DNA of 64,000 bases from Streptomyces luteolifulvus (GTDB lineage: Bacteria > Actinomycetota > Actinomycetes > Streptomycetales > Streptomycetaceae): contig NZ_VZRB01000004.1 of assembly GCF_008806595.1 (NCBI RefSeq), forward strand, positions 338,855 to 402,854. The letters are read 5' to 3'. The notes under the pieces are model-generated. The model was not told where the DNA came from. It ran no database searches and saw only the letters and a program-made list of their open reading frames with translations. The position numbers were made by a program, and so were the translations under genes. Of this stretch, positions 18,001 to 24,887 are shown piece by piece. The first letter of the stretch is position 1. The number at the start of each line of letters is the position of its first letter.

Positions 18001-18926
18001 GCGACGAGCCGGGGTACCTCGACGCCCTGATCGTGACCGGATGGACGGATTACCTCCAGGGCCGGTACGAGTCCGCGCTCGTCCGGCTCGACCGCGGGCT
18101 CGAACTGTCCCGCCGTACCGGCAACAGCATGCTGCTCACCGACCTCTTCGCGGTCTCCGCGTACGCCCATCTCTCCCTCGGCAACCTCGACGAGGCGGAC
18201 CGGTGCGCGGACGAGGCGCTGGAGACCGCCTCCTTCGTCGGCAGCGACGAGGCGTCCACGTTCGCCACCGCCGTACGCGCCGCGGTCCATCTGTGGCGAG
18301 GCGACGTCCCCGGCGCGCTGAAGATCTTCGAGGACTCGGGAATCGACCGCTACGCCGCCGAGGACGGCCCCGACCCGACCGGGGTGCGGGCCGTGGCGCT
18401 CGGGGTGCTCAGCAACACGCTGCTGCTCCACGGCGATCCCCACGCCGCCGTACGCACACTCGTCCGGGGCGGTGGAGGCCCCGCACTGCCCAGGATCGAG
18501 GCGCCGACCCGGTCCCTGTGGTTCGCGGTGCTGGTCAGCGCGGAGCTGGCCAGGGGCGACACCGGCGCCGCCGAGGAGTGGGCCGCACGGTCGGCGTCGG
18601 CGGTGACGGCGGACGGTCCCCGTCACCAGCGAGCCTTCGTGGACCTCGCGCGCGCCGAGATCCACCTGGCCCGGCGGGACTTCGCCGCCGCCGCGGACCG
18701 CGCGCACCGGGCGGCGGCGGAGATGGGTGCCTGCCGTATGCCGTTGTACGAGGCGATCGCCCGGATCCGGGCGGGAGCCGCGCTGGCCGGACTGCCCAGC
18801 GGCCCGGCCGCCGCCCGGGCCGAACTGGCCGAGGCCGGACGGCTGTCCGAGCGCTGCGGAGCGCACGGCCTGTCCGCGCTGGCGGAGCTGGAATCCCGCA
18901 GGATCGACGGGAGACCCACGGCCTGA
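15063..18926 (+). CDS. AfsR/SARP-type regulator with AAA ATPase and TPR-like C-terminus
   Basis: A 1287-residue transcriptional regulator. Residues 1-76 begin an OmpR-type winged helix (FLLLGPLELRVAGRAVELG), interrupted by a Gly/Ala/Asp/Pro-rich insertion of about 105 residues (78-185) before the wing resumes at LLRGAGGYRLDVP; the BTAD helices follow to about 350. A STAND/AAA NTPase runs from about 375, with Walker A G-E-P-G-I-G-K-S at 414-421 and Walker B LVLALDDLHWAD near 520. The C-terminal 600 residues are TPR-like helices. No C-terminal LuxR helix-turn-helix is present. SARPs activate secondary-metabolite or developmental genes by binding heptameric repeats; no biosynthetic cluster lies next to it. 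The ATG at 15063 has GGAGGGG upstream and is preferred to the start at 15006. Confidence 0.85.
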   Translation: MTEFLLLGPLELRVAGRAVELGPPQRRAVLAALLVDAGRPVPLETLIDRVWGEDPPAEARASLYSHAARIRRTLAAAASAASAERDSGSGGAGEVAGDGAGSGKAAIGGGESAVGRARSGGDGGWDGTDTDPDTGSIAIGGGPGWAGPDTGDPAADRAGDGRAAAGGPAEPGGDSPRRGPGPVPRLLRGAGGYRLDVPPEQIDLHRFLRAVELAGQPGCPDAERAGLLREAGALWRGEPLAGLGGDWAARVRESWRQRYLDAVVQWAHAELRCGNHAAVTGRLAELVGEYPLVEPLTAALMTALSASGRAPEALARYAALRERLAEELGTDPGRETRRVHETILRGDPVDRRPAVRPRPASSPPLPEAVRARPARPLVGRAPELAVLERAIAHCTSSARTAGPAIRPWILDIAGEPGIGKSRLLDELAERAGRHGLLTLAGRGAQYDPATPYGAFVDALDDHLTSAATTARLPPATLRHLGAVFPALGDGLPPQRGAARAERYWLHGAVRSLLDAVSGDRGLVLALDDLHWADDGTVELIDHLLRHPPRAALLLALAHRPRQLSPRLSTGLARAEAEGRAVRLELGPLSAEDAAPLYGKGLGPGRWRQLYEAGGGNPFYLEALARLPSGRLTTNAPLAPVTDVGELPLPVRHALLAELEGLPDRTRTAAQAAAVLGDSFTADATAAVADGDRGDVLAALDDLAERDLVRAAGAAGRFRFRHPLVRAAVYEGTGVGWRIGAHARAARHLAQTGAPLTAQAAHVERSAQPGDGRAAELLARAARSVLTIAPSSAAHWTAEALRLLGEEGRRRTDLWFQRATALGTAGRLSDSRELLRALRPLLPADAGADRVRVVVALSTMEWMLGGYDEAVRLLRHELADHGRPELAGRRGPGVPGSAGPEPAGTTQLEQVLAAVAQRTDDFPAALHWSERALRSAESAGDPVQAATARGLLTLACTSAGQHTRALHELRTLDRALDEPERDEPGYLDALIVTGWTDYLQGRYESALVRLDRGLELSRRTGNSMLLTDLFAVSAYAHLSLGNLDEADRCADEALETASFVGSDEASTFATAVRAAVHLWRGDVPGALKIFEDSGIDRYAAEDGPDPTGVRAVALGVLSNTLLLHGDPHAAVRTLVRGGGGPALPRIEAPTRSLWFAVLVSAELARGDTGAAEEWAARSASAVTADGPRHQRAFVDLARAEIHLARRDFAAAADRAHRAAAEMGACRMPLYEAIARIRAGAALAGLPSGPAAARAELAEAGRLSERCGAHGLSALAELESRRIDGRPTA

Positions 18927-19002
18927 CCCAGGCCTGATGGATCTTGCCGGTGCAGGTGAGGTGCAGGTGAACAGGACCGCCCCTGCCCCCGGTACCGAGT
19001 TG

Positions 19003-20187
19003 CTACGCAGTCCGGTGACTGAAGGACGCGTCGGCCCGGCGGACCGCGAGGAGCGCCGCGCCGATGTCCGCCGCCGCTCGGGGATCGGAGAGGGAGCGGC
19101 CGGTCAGCTCCTCGATACGGCGCAGCCGGTAGCGGACGGTGTTGGGGTGGACGAAGAGACTCCGAGCCGCGTCCGTGGCGGAGCCGGCGGCGGCGTACCA
19201 GTGCTCCAGGGTCTCCAGGAGCCGGGCGCGCTCCGCTGCCGGGAGGTTGATAAGGGGCCGCAGGACCACCTCCACGAGGTGTGCGGCCTCGGCCGGTGCG
19301 GCGACGACGACCATGGCCAGCGGGTCGTCGTCGAACCGGGCGACCCCGGGGCCGGTGCCCCGCAGCCCGGCCAGGGCCAGCCGGGCGAAGCGCAGCGCCT
19401 GTGGGGTGTCCCGCAGCGAGGGGAAGCTGGGGCTGACGCCCACCCGGGCGCGGGCGCGGCGCAGGATGCGCAGGCAGGTGCCCTCCGCCGTGGGCGTGGG
19501 CAGGGCGATCAGTCCGATCTGCTGGTCGGGCAGCAGCCGCCAGGCGGACATGACCTGTGCGTGACGCAGCGCGGCTTCCGTTCCCGCCAGCGGCTCCTCG
19601 CCGGGTGCGCCGGCCGCGGCGGCGGCGACCACGTAGGGCCCGTGCTCGGGCAGGCCCAGTTCGGCGGCGGCCTCCCACAGGGTGCGGTCGGCGATGACGC
19701 CGGTGAACAGCGCCTCCACCAGTGCCGAGCGCCGGGCCTGGCGCTGCGAGGTCAGCTCGGCGGTCGTCTCCCGGTAGGCTGCGGCCACCGCCTCCGCGTA
19801 GCGGCCGAACAGCGCCCAGATCTCGGCGGACTGGGACACCAGTTGGGCGTCGGTGACCTCGGGGTGGGTGCGTGCCTCGAGGAGGATCTCCGTCCACAGG
19901 AGCTCGAAGCCGATCCGGTACGCGTGCAGGGTGTCCGCCAGGGGCACGCCCTGCTCGGCGCGCAGCCGGCCGGTCTCCCGGGCCGGGCTCGGGTCCTGGG
20001 CGACCGCGCGGCTGAGCTGGTTCAGCAGCAGGTCCGCGTTGGCGGTGCAGGAGCGGCGCAGCGAGTCGTACGGGATCAGCGACTCGTCCCGGTAGGCGTC
20101 GACGTCCGAGCGGATGCGCCGCGCCATCCGCTCACCCAGTTCCGGCAGCTTCGCATGGAGCGCCGACGCCACCCCTGAGAAGTCCAT
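19003..20187 (-). CDS. PucR/CdaR-family transcriptional regulator
   Basis: A 394-residue regulator. The N-terminal 150 residues are helical (RsbR-like sensor type), the middle is a GGDEF-like CdaR domain, and the C-terminus carries the PucR helix-turn-helix: the segment around residues 330-375 contains LEHWYAAAGSATDAARSLF followed by the classic VHPNTVRYRLRRIEELTG. Such regulators control purine, amino acid or aromatic catabolic genes. It is transcribed divergently from the acyl-CoA ligase gene at 20338 with 150 bp between the starts, so regulation of that gene is the simplest guess. Confidence 0.88.
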   Translation of the reverse strand: MDFSGVASALHAKLPELGERMARRIRSDVDAYRDESLIPYDSLRRSCTANADLLLNQLSRAVAQDPSPARETGRLRAEQGVPLADTLHAYRIGFELLWTEILLEARTHPEVTDAQLVSQSAEIWALFGRYAEAVAAAYRETTAELTSQRQARRSALVEALFTGVIADRTLWEAAAELGLPEHGPYVVAAAAAGAPGEEPLAGTEAALRHAQVMSAWRLLPDQQIGLIALPTPTAEGTCLRILRRARARVGVSPSFPSLRDTPQALRFARLALAGLRGTGPGVARFDDDPLAMVVVAAPAEAAHLVEVVLRPLINLPAAERARLLETLEHWYAAAGSATDAARSLFVHPNTVRYRLRRIEELTGRSLSDPRAAADIGAALLAVRRADASFSHRTA

Positions 20188-20337
20188 TCCCGCAGCTTAA
20201 TGCGATGGTTTTGGTTTCACGAACAATCCGGGCGGGGAGACGCTGTCGTGCCGCACGTAGGCCGTCGCCGCCGACATCAGCACGATGTCGTCCACGTGAA
20301 CGGCGGATTTCGACGGTGATATGCGTGGAGGCGGGTC

Positions 20338-21825
20338 ATGGCCAATCTGGCGGAGTTCCTGGTGGAGACGGCACGGCGGCAGCCGGAACGTCCCGCGCTG
20401 CGCCTCGGGGAGCATGTCACCAGCTACGCGGAGCTCGACGAGCACAGCGCCCGCGCCGCGGCGCTGCTGCGGGCCGAGGGTGTACGACCGGGGGACCGGG
20501 TGGCCCTGATGCTGCCGAACGTTCCCGAGTTCGTCGTCCTGTACTACGGCGTGCTGCGCGCCGGAGCGGTCGTCGTACCGATGAACCCGCTGCTGAAGTC
20601 CCGGGAGTCCGAGTACCACCTGGGCGACTCCGGGGCGGTGATGCTCTTCGAGTGGCACCAGGCGCCGGGCGAGGGCGCGCAGGGAGCGGCCGCCGCCGGA
20701 GTGCGCCACATGGCCGTCGAGCCCGCCGCCTTCGCGGAACTGCTGGCCGGGCACGAGCCGCTGGCCGAGGTGAGCGAGCCGGACGGCGAGGACGTGGCCG
20801 TGCTGCTGTACACCTCCGGTACCACCGGCCGCCCCAAGGGCGCCACGCTCACCCACTCCGGGCTGCGGCACAACACCGAGGTCAACACGGTCCATGTGCA
20901 GCGGATGACGGCGGAGGACGTGGTGGTGGGCTGTCTGCCGCTGTTCCACATCTTCGGCCAGATCTGCACGATGAGCGTGGCCGTCCGCGCCGGTGCCTCG
21001 CTCACCCTGATCCCCCGCTTCGACCCGCAGACCGTGCTGGACGCCGTGGCCCGCGACCGGGCGACGGTCTTCGAGGGCGTACCGACCATGTACGCGGCGC
21101 TGCTTCAGCACCCGTCGGAGGCGGACGTGTCGACGCTGCGGATGTGTGTCTCCGGCGGGGCGTCGCTGCCGGTGGAGATCCTGCACGGCTTCGAGGGTCG
21201 CTTCGGCTGTGTCGTGCTGGAGGGCTTCGGCATGTCCGAGACGAGCCCGGTGGTCACGTTCAACCACCCCGGCCGGCCGCGCAAGGCCGGGTCCATCGGC
21301 ACCCCGATCAGGGACGTGGAGGTGCGGCTCCTCGACGACCAGGGCAGGGACGTCGCCCCGGGTGAGATCGGCGAACTGGCCGTCCGCGGGCCGAACGTGA
21401 TGAAGGGGTACTGGAACCGCCCGGAGGAGACGGCGGCCACCATCCCGGACGGCTGGCTGCGCAGCGGCGACCTCGCGCGCCAGGACGAGGACGGCTACTT
21501 CTACATAGTCGACCGCAAGAAGGACATGATCATCCGCGGCGGCTACAACGTCTACCCGCGCGAGATCGAGGAGGTGCTCCACGAGCACCCGGCCGTCGCG
21601 CTGGCCGCGGTGGTGGGCGTGGCGGACACGCATCTGGGCGAGGAGATCGCGGCCGCGGTGGTACTGCGCCCGAAGGCACAGGCCACGCCCGACGAGCTCA
21701 AGCAGTTCGTCAAGGAGCGGGTGGCGGCGTACAAGTACCCGCGCGAGGTGTGGCTCATGGACACCCTGCCGACCGGCCCCAGCGGCAAGATCCTGAAGAG
21801 GGAGATCAGCGCGCCGGCGGGGTGA
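20338..21825 (+). CDS. Long-chain fatty-acid / acyl-CoA ligase, AMP-forming
   Basis: A 495-residue ANL-family ligase that activates a carboxylic acid to acyl-AMP and then acyl-CoA. Motifs are intact: LLYTSGTTGRPKGATLTH near residues 160-177, GFGMSET near 297-303, SGDLA, then DRKKDMIIRGGYNVYPREIE near 393-412 and the catalytic Lys in TGPSGKILKREI near 480-491. It resembles FadD-type enzymes of fatty-acid degradation, though the true substrate could be an aromatic acid. ATG 20338 follows GGAGG. It is divergent from the PucR regulator and 12 bp upstream of a small unknown gene, with which it may be co-transcribed. Confidence 0.88.
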   Translation: MANLAEFLVETARRQPERPALRLGEHVTSYAELDEHSARAAALLRAEGVRPGDRVALMLPNVPEFVVLYYGVLRAGAVVVPMNPLLKSRESEYHLGDSGAVMLFEWHQAPGEGAQGAAAAGVRHMAVEPAAFAELLAGHEPLAEVSEPDGEDVAVLLYTSGTTGRPKGATLTHSGLRHNTEVNTVHVQRMTAEDVVVGCLPLFHIFGQICTMSVAVRAGASLTLIPRFDPQTVLDAVARDRATVFEGVPTMYAALLQHPSEADVSTLRMCVSGGASLPVEILHGFEGRFGCVVLEGFGMSETSPVVTFNHPGRPRKAGSIGTPIRDVEVRLLDDQGRDVAPGEIGELAVRGPNVMKGYWNRPEETAATIPDGWLRSGDLARQDEDGYFYIVDRKKDMIIRGGYNVYPREIEEVLHEHPAVALAAVVGVADTHLGEEIAAAVVLRPKAQATPDELKQFVKERVAAYKYPREVWLMDTLPTGPSGKILKREISAPAG

Positions 21826-21837
21826 GACCATCCGCGC

Positions 21838-22323
21838 ATGCCTGAACCGTTGTACGACCGCACGAGCCGGCTCTGCGCGTGGGACGACCTGGATCCCCCG
21901 CTGCGCGCCGCCCTGCAGGCTGAGGCCGAGACCGAACTGCTCGGCGACATCGCCGCGGTCCTGGTCGGCTGTGTGGAGACCCGCAGCATGCCCCGCCGCC
22001 GTCCCGGCGTTCTCTCCCGCCTGCTCGGCGGCGGGCCGCTGCGCGCATCACGGACCGCCGTGGTGCTGCTGCCGCGGCATCTGCTCGTCGCGGTGACCGA
22101 TGTGCGGACGGGGACGACCAGCGCCTGCTCCGGACGGCTGGGCGACATCACCGTGACCGAGGTCGATCAGCGGCTTGCCGTCGACAGCGGCGTGTCTGTG
22201 ACCACCCGCTGGTCGGACTCGTCCGAGGCCTCGTCGCTGCACATCGGTCTCGGCGACGATCCGGCCGGGGCCTCGTTCAGGGGCAGGCTGCGCCATGCCG
22301 TCCAGGCGGCGAAGAGCAGCTGA
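21838..22323 (+). CDS. Conserved-looking hypothetical protein, PH-like character
   Basis: A 161-residue cytoplasmic protein that I cannot assign. Its centre alternates hydrophobic strands (TAVVLLPRHLLVAVTDVRTG, ITVTEVD, VSVTTRW, LHIGLG) and ends in a helix, a layout seen in PH-like folds, and the N-terminus is acidic and helical. It starts 12 bp after the acyl-CoA ligase stop, suggesting one transcript, and is followed by an intrinsic-terminator-like hairpin. No catalytic motif, signal peptide or membrane segment is seen. Confidence 0.65.
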   Translation: MPEPLYDRTSRLCAWDDLDPPLRAALQAEAETELLGDIAAVLVGCVETRSMPRRRPGVLSRLLGGGPLRASRTAVVLLPRHLLVAVTDVRTGTTSACSGRLGDITVTEVDQRLAVDSGVSVTTRWSDSSEASSLHIGLGDDPAGASFRGRLRHAVQAAKSS

Positions 22324-22336
22324 ACCGATCACGCTC

Positions 22337-22368
22337 CGGCAGGCTCATCCTGCCGCTTCTGCTTTTGT
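22337..22368 (+). terminator. Intrinsic-terminator-like hairpin
   Basis: A 7-bp perfect stem, CGGCAGG / CCTGCCG, with a 5-nt loop (CTCAT), is followed by a T-rich tail (CTTCTGCTTTTGTT). It lies 14 bp after the stop of the small hypothetical gene and would end the acyl-CoA ligase transcript. Confidence 0.65.
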
Positions 22369-22458
22369 TCACTGGATGTTGGCGGGTGAACGCGCGTAGG
22401 CGCCGCTTCCGCTGCCAAAGTTCCCGGCGTCGGTTTCGCCTGCAGTCGGGAGGATCCA

Positions 22459-24825
22459 GTGCAGCCAGGGAGAAGCAGAACAGCACGCCGGTGCGCGGTG
22501 GCCGCGGCCACCGCGGCAGCCGTCGGAGGCCTGCTGGCACCGTCCCAGGGCGCCGCGTACGCGGTCTCCTCGGACATCGTGATCAGCCAGGTCTACGGCG
22601 GCGGAGGCAACTCGGGCGCCCCGTACACCCATGACTTCATCGAGCTGTACAACCGCGGCACGAGCACCGTGTCCGTATCCGGCTGGACCGTCCAGTACGC
22701 CTCGGCGTCCGGCTCCACCTGGTCGACCACCACCCTGTCGGGCAGCATCGCGCCCGGCCACTACTACCTGGTGCAGGAGGCCGCCGGGGCCGGCAGCGGC
22801 TCCGCCCTGCCCACCCCGGACGCCACCGGCGGCATCGCGATGAGCGCGACCTCGGCGAAGGTGGCCCTGGTGACCGGCACCACTCCGCTGACCTGCGCGA
22901 CCGGCTGCGCGACCCAGGCGGGGGTGCGGGACTTCGTGGGCTACGGCAGCAGCGCCGGCTCGTACGAGACCGCGCCGACCGGCACCTTGTCCAACACCAC
23001 CGCCGCACTGCGAGGCGGCGGCGGCGCGACCGACACCGACAACAACTCCGCGGACTTCACGGTCACCGCGCCCAACCCGCGCAACGCCGGCTCCGGCGGT
23101 GGCGACGGTGGCACCCGGATCCGCGACATCCAGGGCACCGCTCACCGCTCCTCCCGCAGCGGCCAGCAGGTCAGCGGCGTGGCCGGCGTGGTGACCGCCG
23201 AGTCGGGCACCGGCTTCTGGATGCAGGACCCGCAGCCCGACACCGACCCCGCCACCAGCGAGGGGATCTTCGTCTACACCGGCACCGCCCCGACGGTCGC
23301 GGTCGGCGACTCGGTGACGGTCGGCGGAACGGTCAGCGAGTACCGGCCCGGTGGCACCGGCGGCACCAACAACCTGACCACCACCGAGATCACCGCCCCG
23401 AGCGTCACCGTCGTCGCGACCGGTGCGACGCTGCCCGCGCCCACGGTGGTCGGCTCCGGCGGTCGCGTCCCGCCCGCCGCCGTGATCGAGGACGACGCCA
23501 CCGGAGACGTGGAGAACAGCGGCGTCTTCGACCCGGCGAGCGACGGCATCGACTTCTGGGAGTCCATGGAGGGGATGCGTGTCGAGCTCGACGACGCCGC
23601 CGTGGTCGGCCCGCGCAACAGCTTCGGCGAGATCCCGGTCGTCCCGCCGGGCAGCACCACCCGCACCGGCCGCGGCGGCATCGTGCTGCAGTCCGGCGAC
23701 ACCAACCCGGAGCGGGTGCTCGTGGACGACGCGCTCACGGCGACCCCGACCGCGAACGTCGGGGACACCCTGTCCGGCGCCACCACCGGTGTGCTCGACT
23801 ACTCCTTCGGCAACTTCAAGCTGTTCGCCACCGGCAGCCCCACGGTGACCGGCGGCGGCATCGCGGCCGAGACCACCCGGACCGCCACCGCCGGTGAGCT
23901 GTCCACCGCCACGTTCAACGTGGAGAACCTCGACCCGTCCGACCCGCAGTCGAAGTTCGACGGGCTGGCCGGGCAGATCGTGACCCACCTCAAGTCGCCC
24001 GACCTGGTCGCCCTGGAGGAGGTCCAGGACAACAACGGGGCCACGGACAACGGCACGGTCGCCTGCGACCAGACGATGACCAAGCTGATCGCGGCGATCA
24101 CCGCGGCGGGCGGCCCCGGTTACAGCTACCGGCAGATCAACCCGCAGAACAACGCCGACGGCGGCGAACCGGGCGGCAACATCCGGCAGGTGTTCCTGTA
24201 CCGCACCGACCGCGGGCTGGCCTTCACCGACCGCTCCGGCGGGACCGCCACCCGGGCCAACGCGGTCCTCAACAGCGGCGGCGTGCCCTCGCTGAAGTAC
24301 TCGCCCGGCCGTATCGCCCCGGCCAACTCGGCGTTCTCCTCCAGCCGCAAGCCGCTGGCCGGTGAGTTCACCTGGAACGGCCGGACGGTCTTCGTCATCG
24401 CCAACCACTTCAACTCCAAGGGCGGAGACCAGCCCCTGTTCGGGCGCTTCCAGCCGCCCAGCCACTCCTCGGAGACCCAGCGGCACAACCAGGCCACCCT
24501 GGTGAAGAGCTTCGTCGACCAGATCCTGGCCGTCGACGTGAACGCCTCGGTGATCGTGCTGGGCGACCTGAACGACTTCGAGTTCTCCGAGACCGCCGAC
24601 ATCCTCACGGCGAACAACGCCCTGGTGGACCTGCCCCGCACCCTGCCCGCCGCTGAGCGCTACACCTACGTCTACGAGGGCAACTCCCAGGTGCTCGACC
24701 ACATCCTGCTGTCGTCGAGCCTCGCCGCCACGACGTACGACTACGACATCGTCCACGTCAACTCCGAGTTCGCCGGCCAGCTCAGCGACCACGACCCGCA
24801 GGTCGTCCGCATTCCGCTGCCCTGA
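22459..24825 (+). CDS. Secreted ExeM/NucH-type endonuclease with lamin-tail domain
   Basis: A 788-residue extracellular nuclease. A signal peptide occupies about residues 1-33 (basic start, Ala-rich core, cleavage near GAAYA). A lamin-tail domain follows at about 36-145 (IVISQVYGGGGN... DFIELYNRG), then an OB-fold-like region near 225-330 and an endonuclease/exonuclease/phosphatase domain from about 475 to the end. Active-site motifs are intact: TFNVENLDP, ALEEVQDNNG, ANHFNSKGGD, GDLNDFE and LSDHDPQVVR. It should degrade extracellular DNA for phosphate or during developmental lysis. The start is GTG with GGGAGGA upstream. A 17-bp perfect hairpin separates it from the convergent kinase gene. 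Confidence 0.92.
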   Translation: MQPGRSRTARRCAVAAATAAAVGGLLAPSQGAAYAVSSDIVISQVYGGGGNSGAPYTHDFIELYNRGTSTVSVSGWTVQYASASGSTWSTTTLSGSIAPGHYYLVQEAAGAGSGSALPTPDATGGIAMSATSAKVALVTGTTPLTCATGCATQAGVRDFVGYGSSAGSYETAPTGTLSNTTAALRGGGGATDTDNNSADFTVTAPNPRNAGSGGGDGGTRIRDIQGTAHRSSRSGQQVSGVAGVVTAESGTGFWMQDPQPDTDPATSEGIFVYTGTAPTVAVGDSVTVGGTVSEYRPGGTGGTNNLTTTEITAPSVTVVATGATLPAPTVVGSGGRVPPAAVIEDDATGDVENSGVFDPASDGIDFWESMEGMRVELDDAAVVGPRNSFGEIPVVPPGSTTRTGRGGIVLQSGDTNPERVLVDDALTATPTANVGDTLSGATTGVLDYSFGNFKLFATGSPTVTGGGIAAETTRTATAGELSTATFNVENLDPSDPQSKFDGLAGQIVTHLKSPDLVALEEVQDNNGATDNGTVACDQTMTKLIAAITAAGGPGYSYRQINPQNNADGGEPGGNIRQVFLYRTDRGLAFTDRSGGTATRANAVLNSGGVPSLKYSPGRIAPANSAFSSSRKPLAGEFTWNGRTVFVIANHFNSKGGDQPLFGRFQPPSHSSETQRHNQATLVKSFVDQILAVDVNASVIVLGDLNDFEFSETADILTANNALVDLPRTLPAAERYTYVYEGNSQVLDHILLSSSLAATTYDYDIVHVNSEFAGQLSDHDPQVVRIPLP

Positions 24826-24840
24826 CTCTCGGACCGAACC

Positions 24841-24879
24841 GTCGGGGACGCGTCCGGTCGCTCCGGACGCGTCCCCGAC
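24841..24879. terminator. Bidirectional terminator hairpin
   Basis: A perfect 17-bp inverted repeat (arms 24841-24857 and 24863-24879, 5-nt loop TCGCT) lies 15 bp after the nuclease stop and 8 bp before the stop of the opposing kinase gene. It is placed to end both convergent transcripts. Confidence 0.8.
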
Positions 24880-24887
24880 GCGTGTGT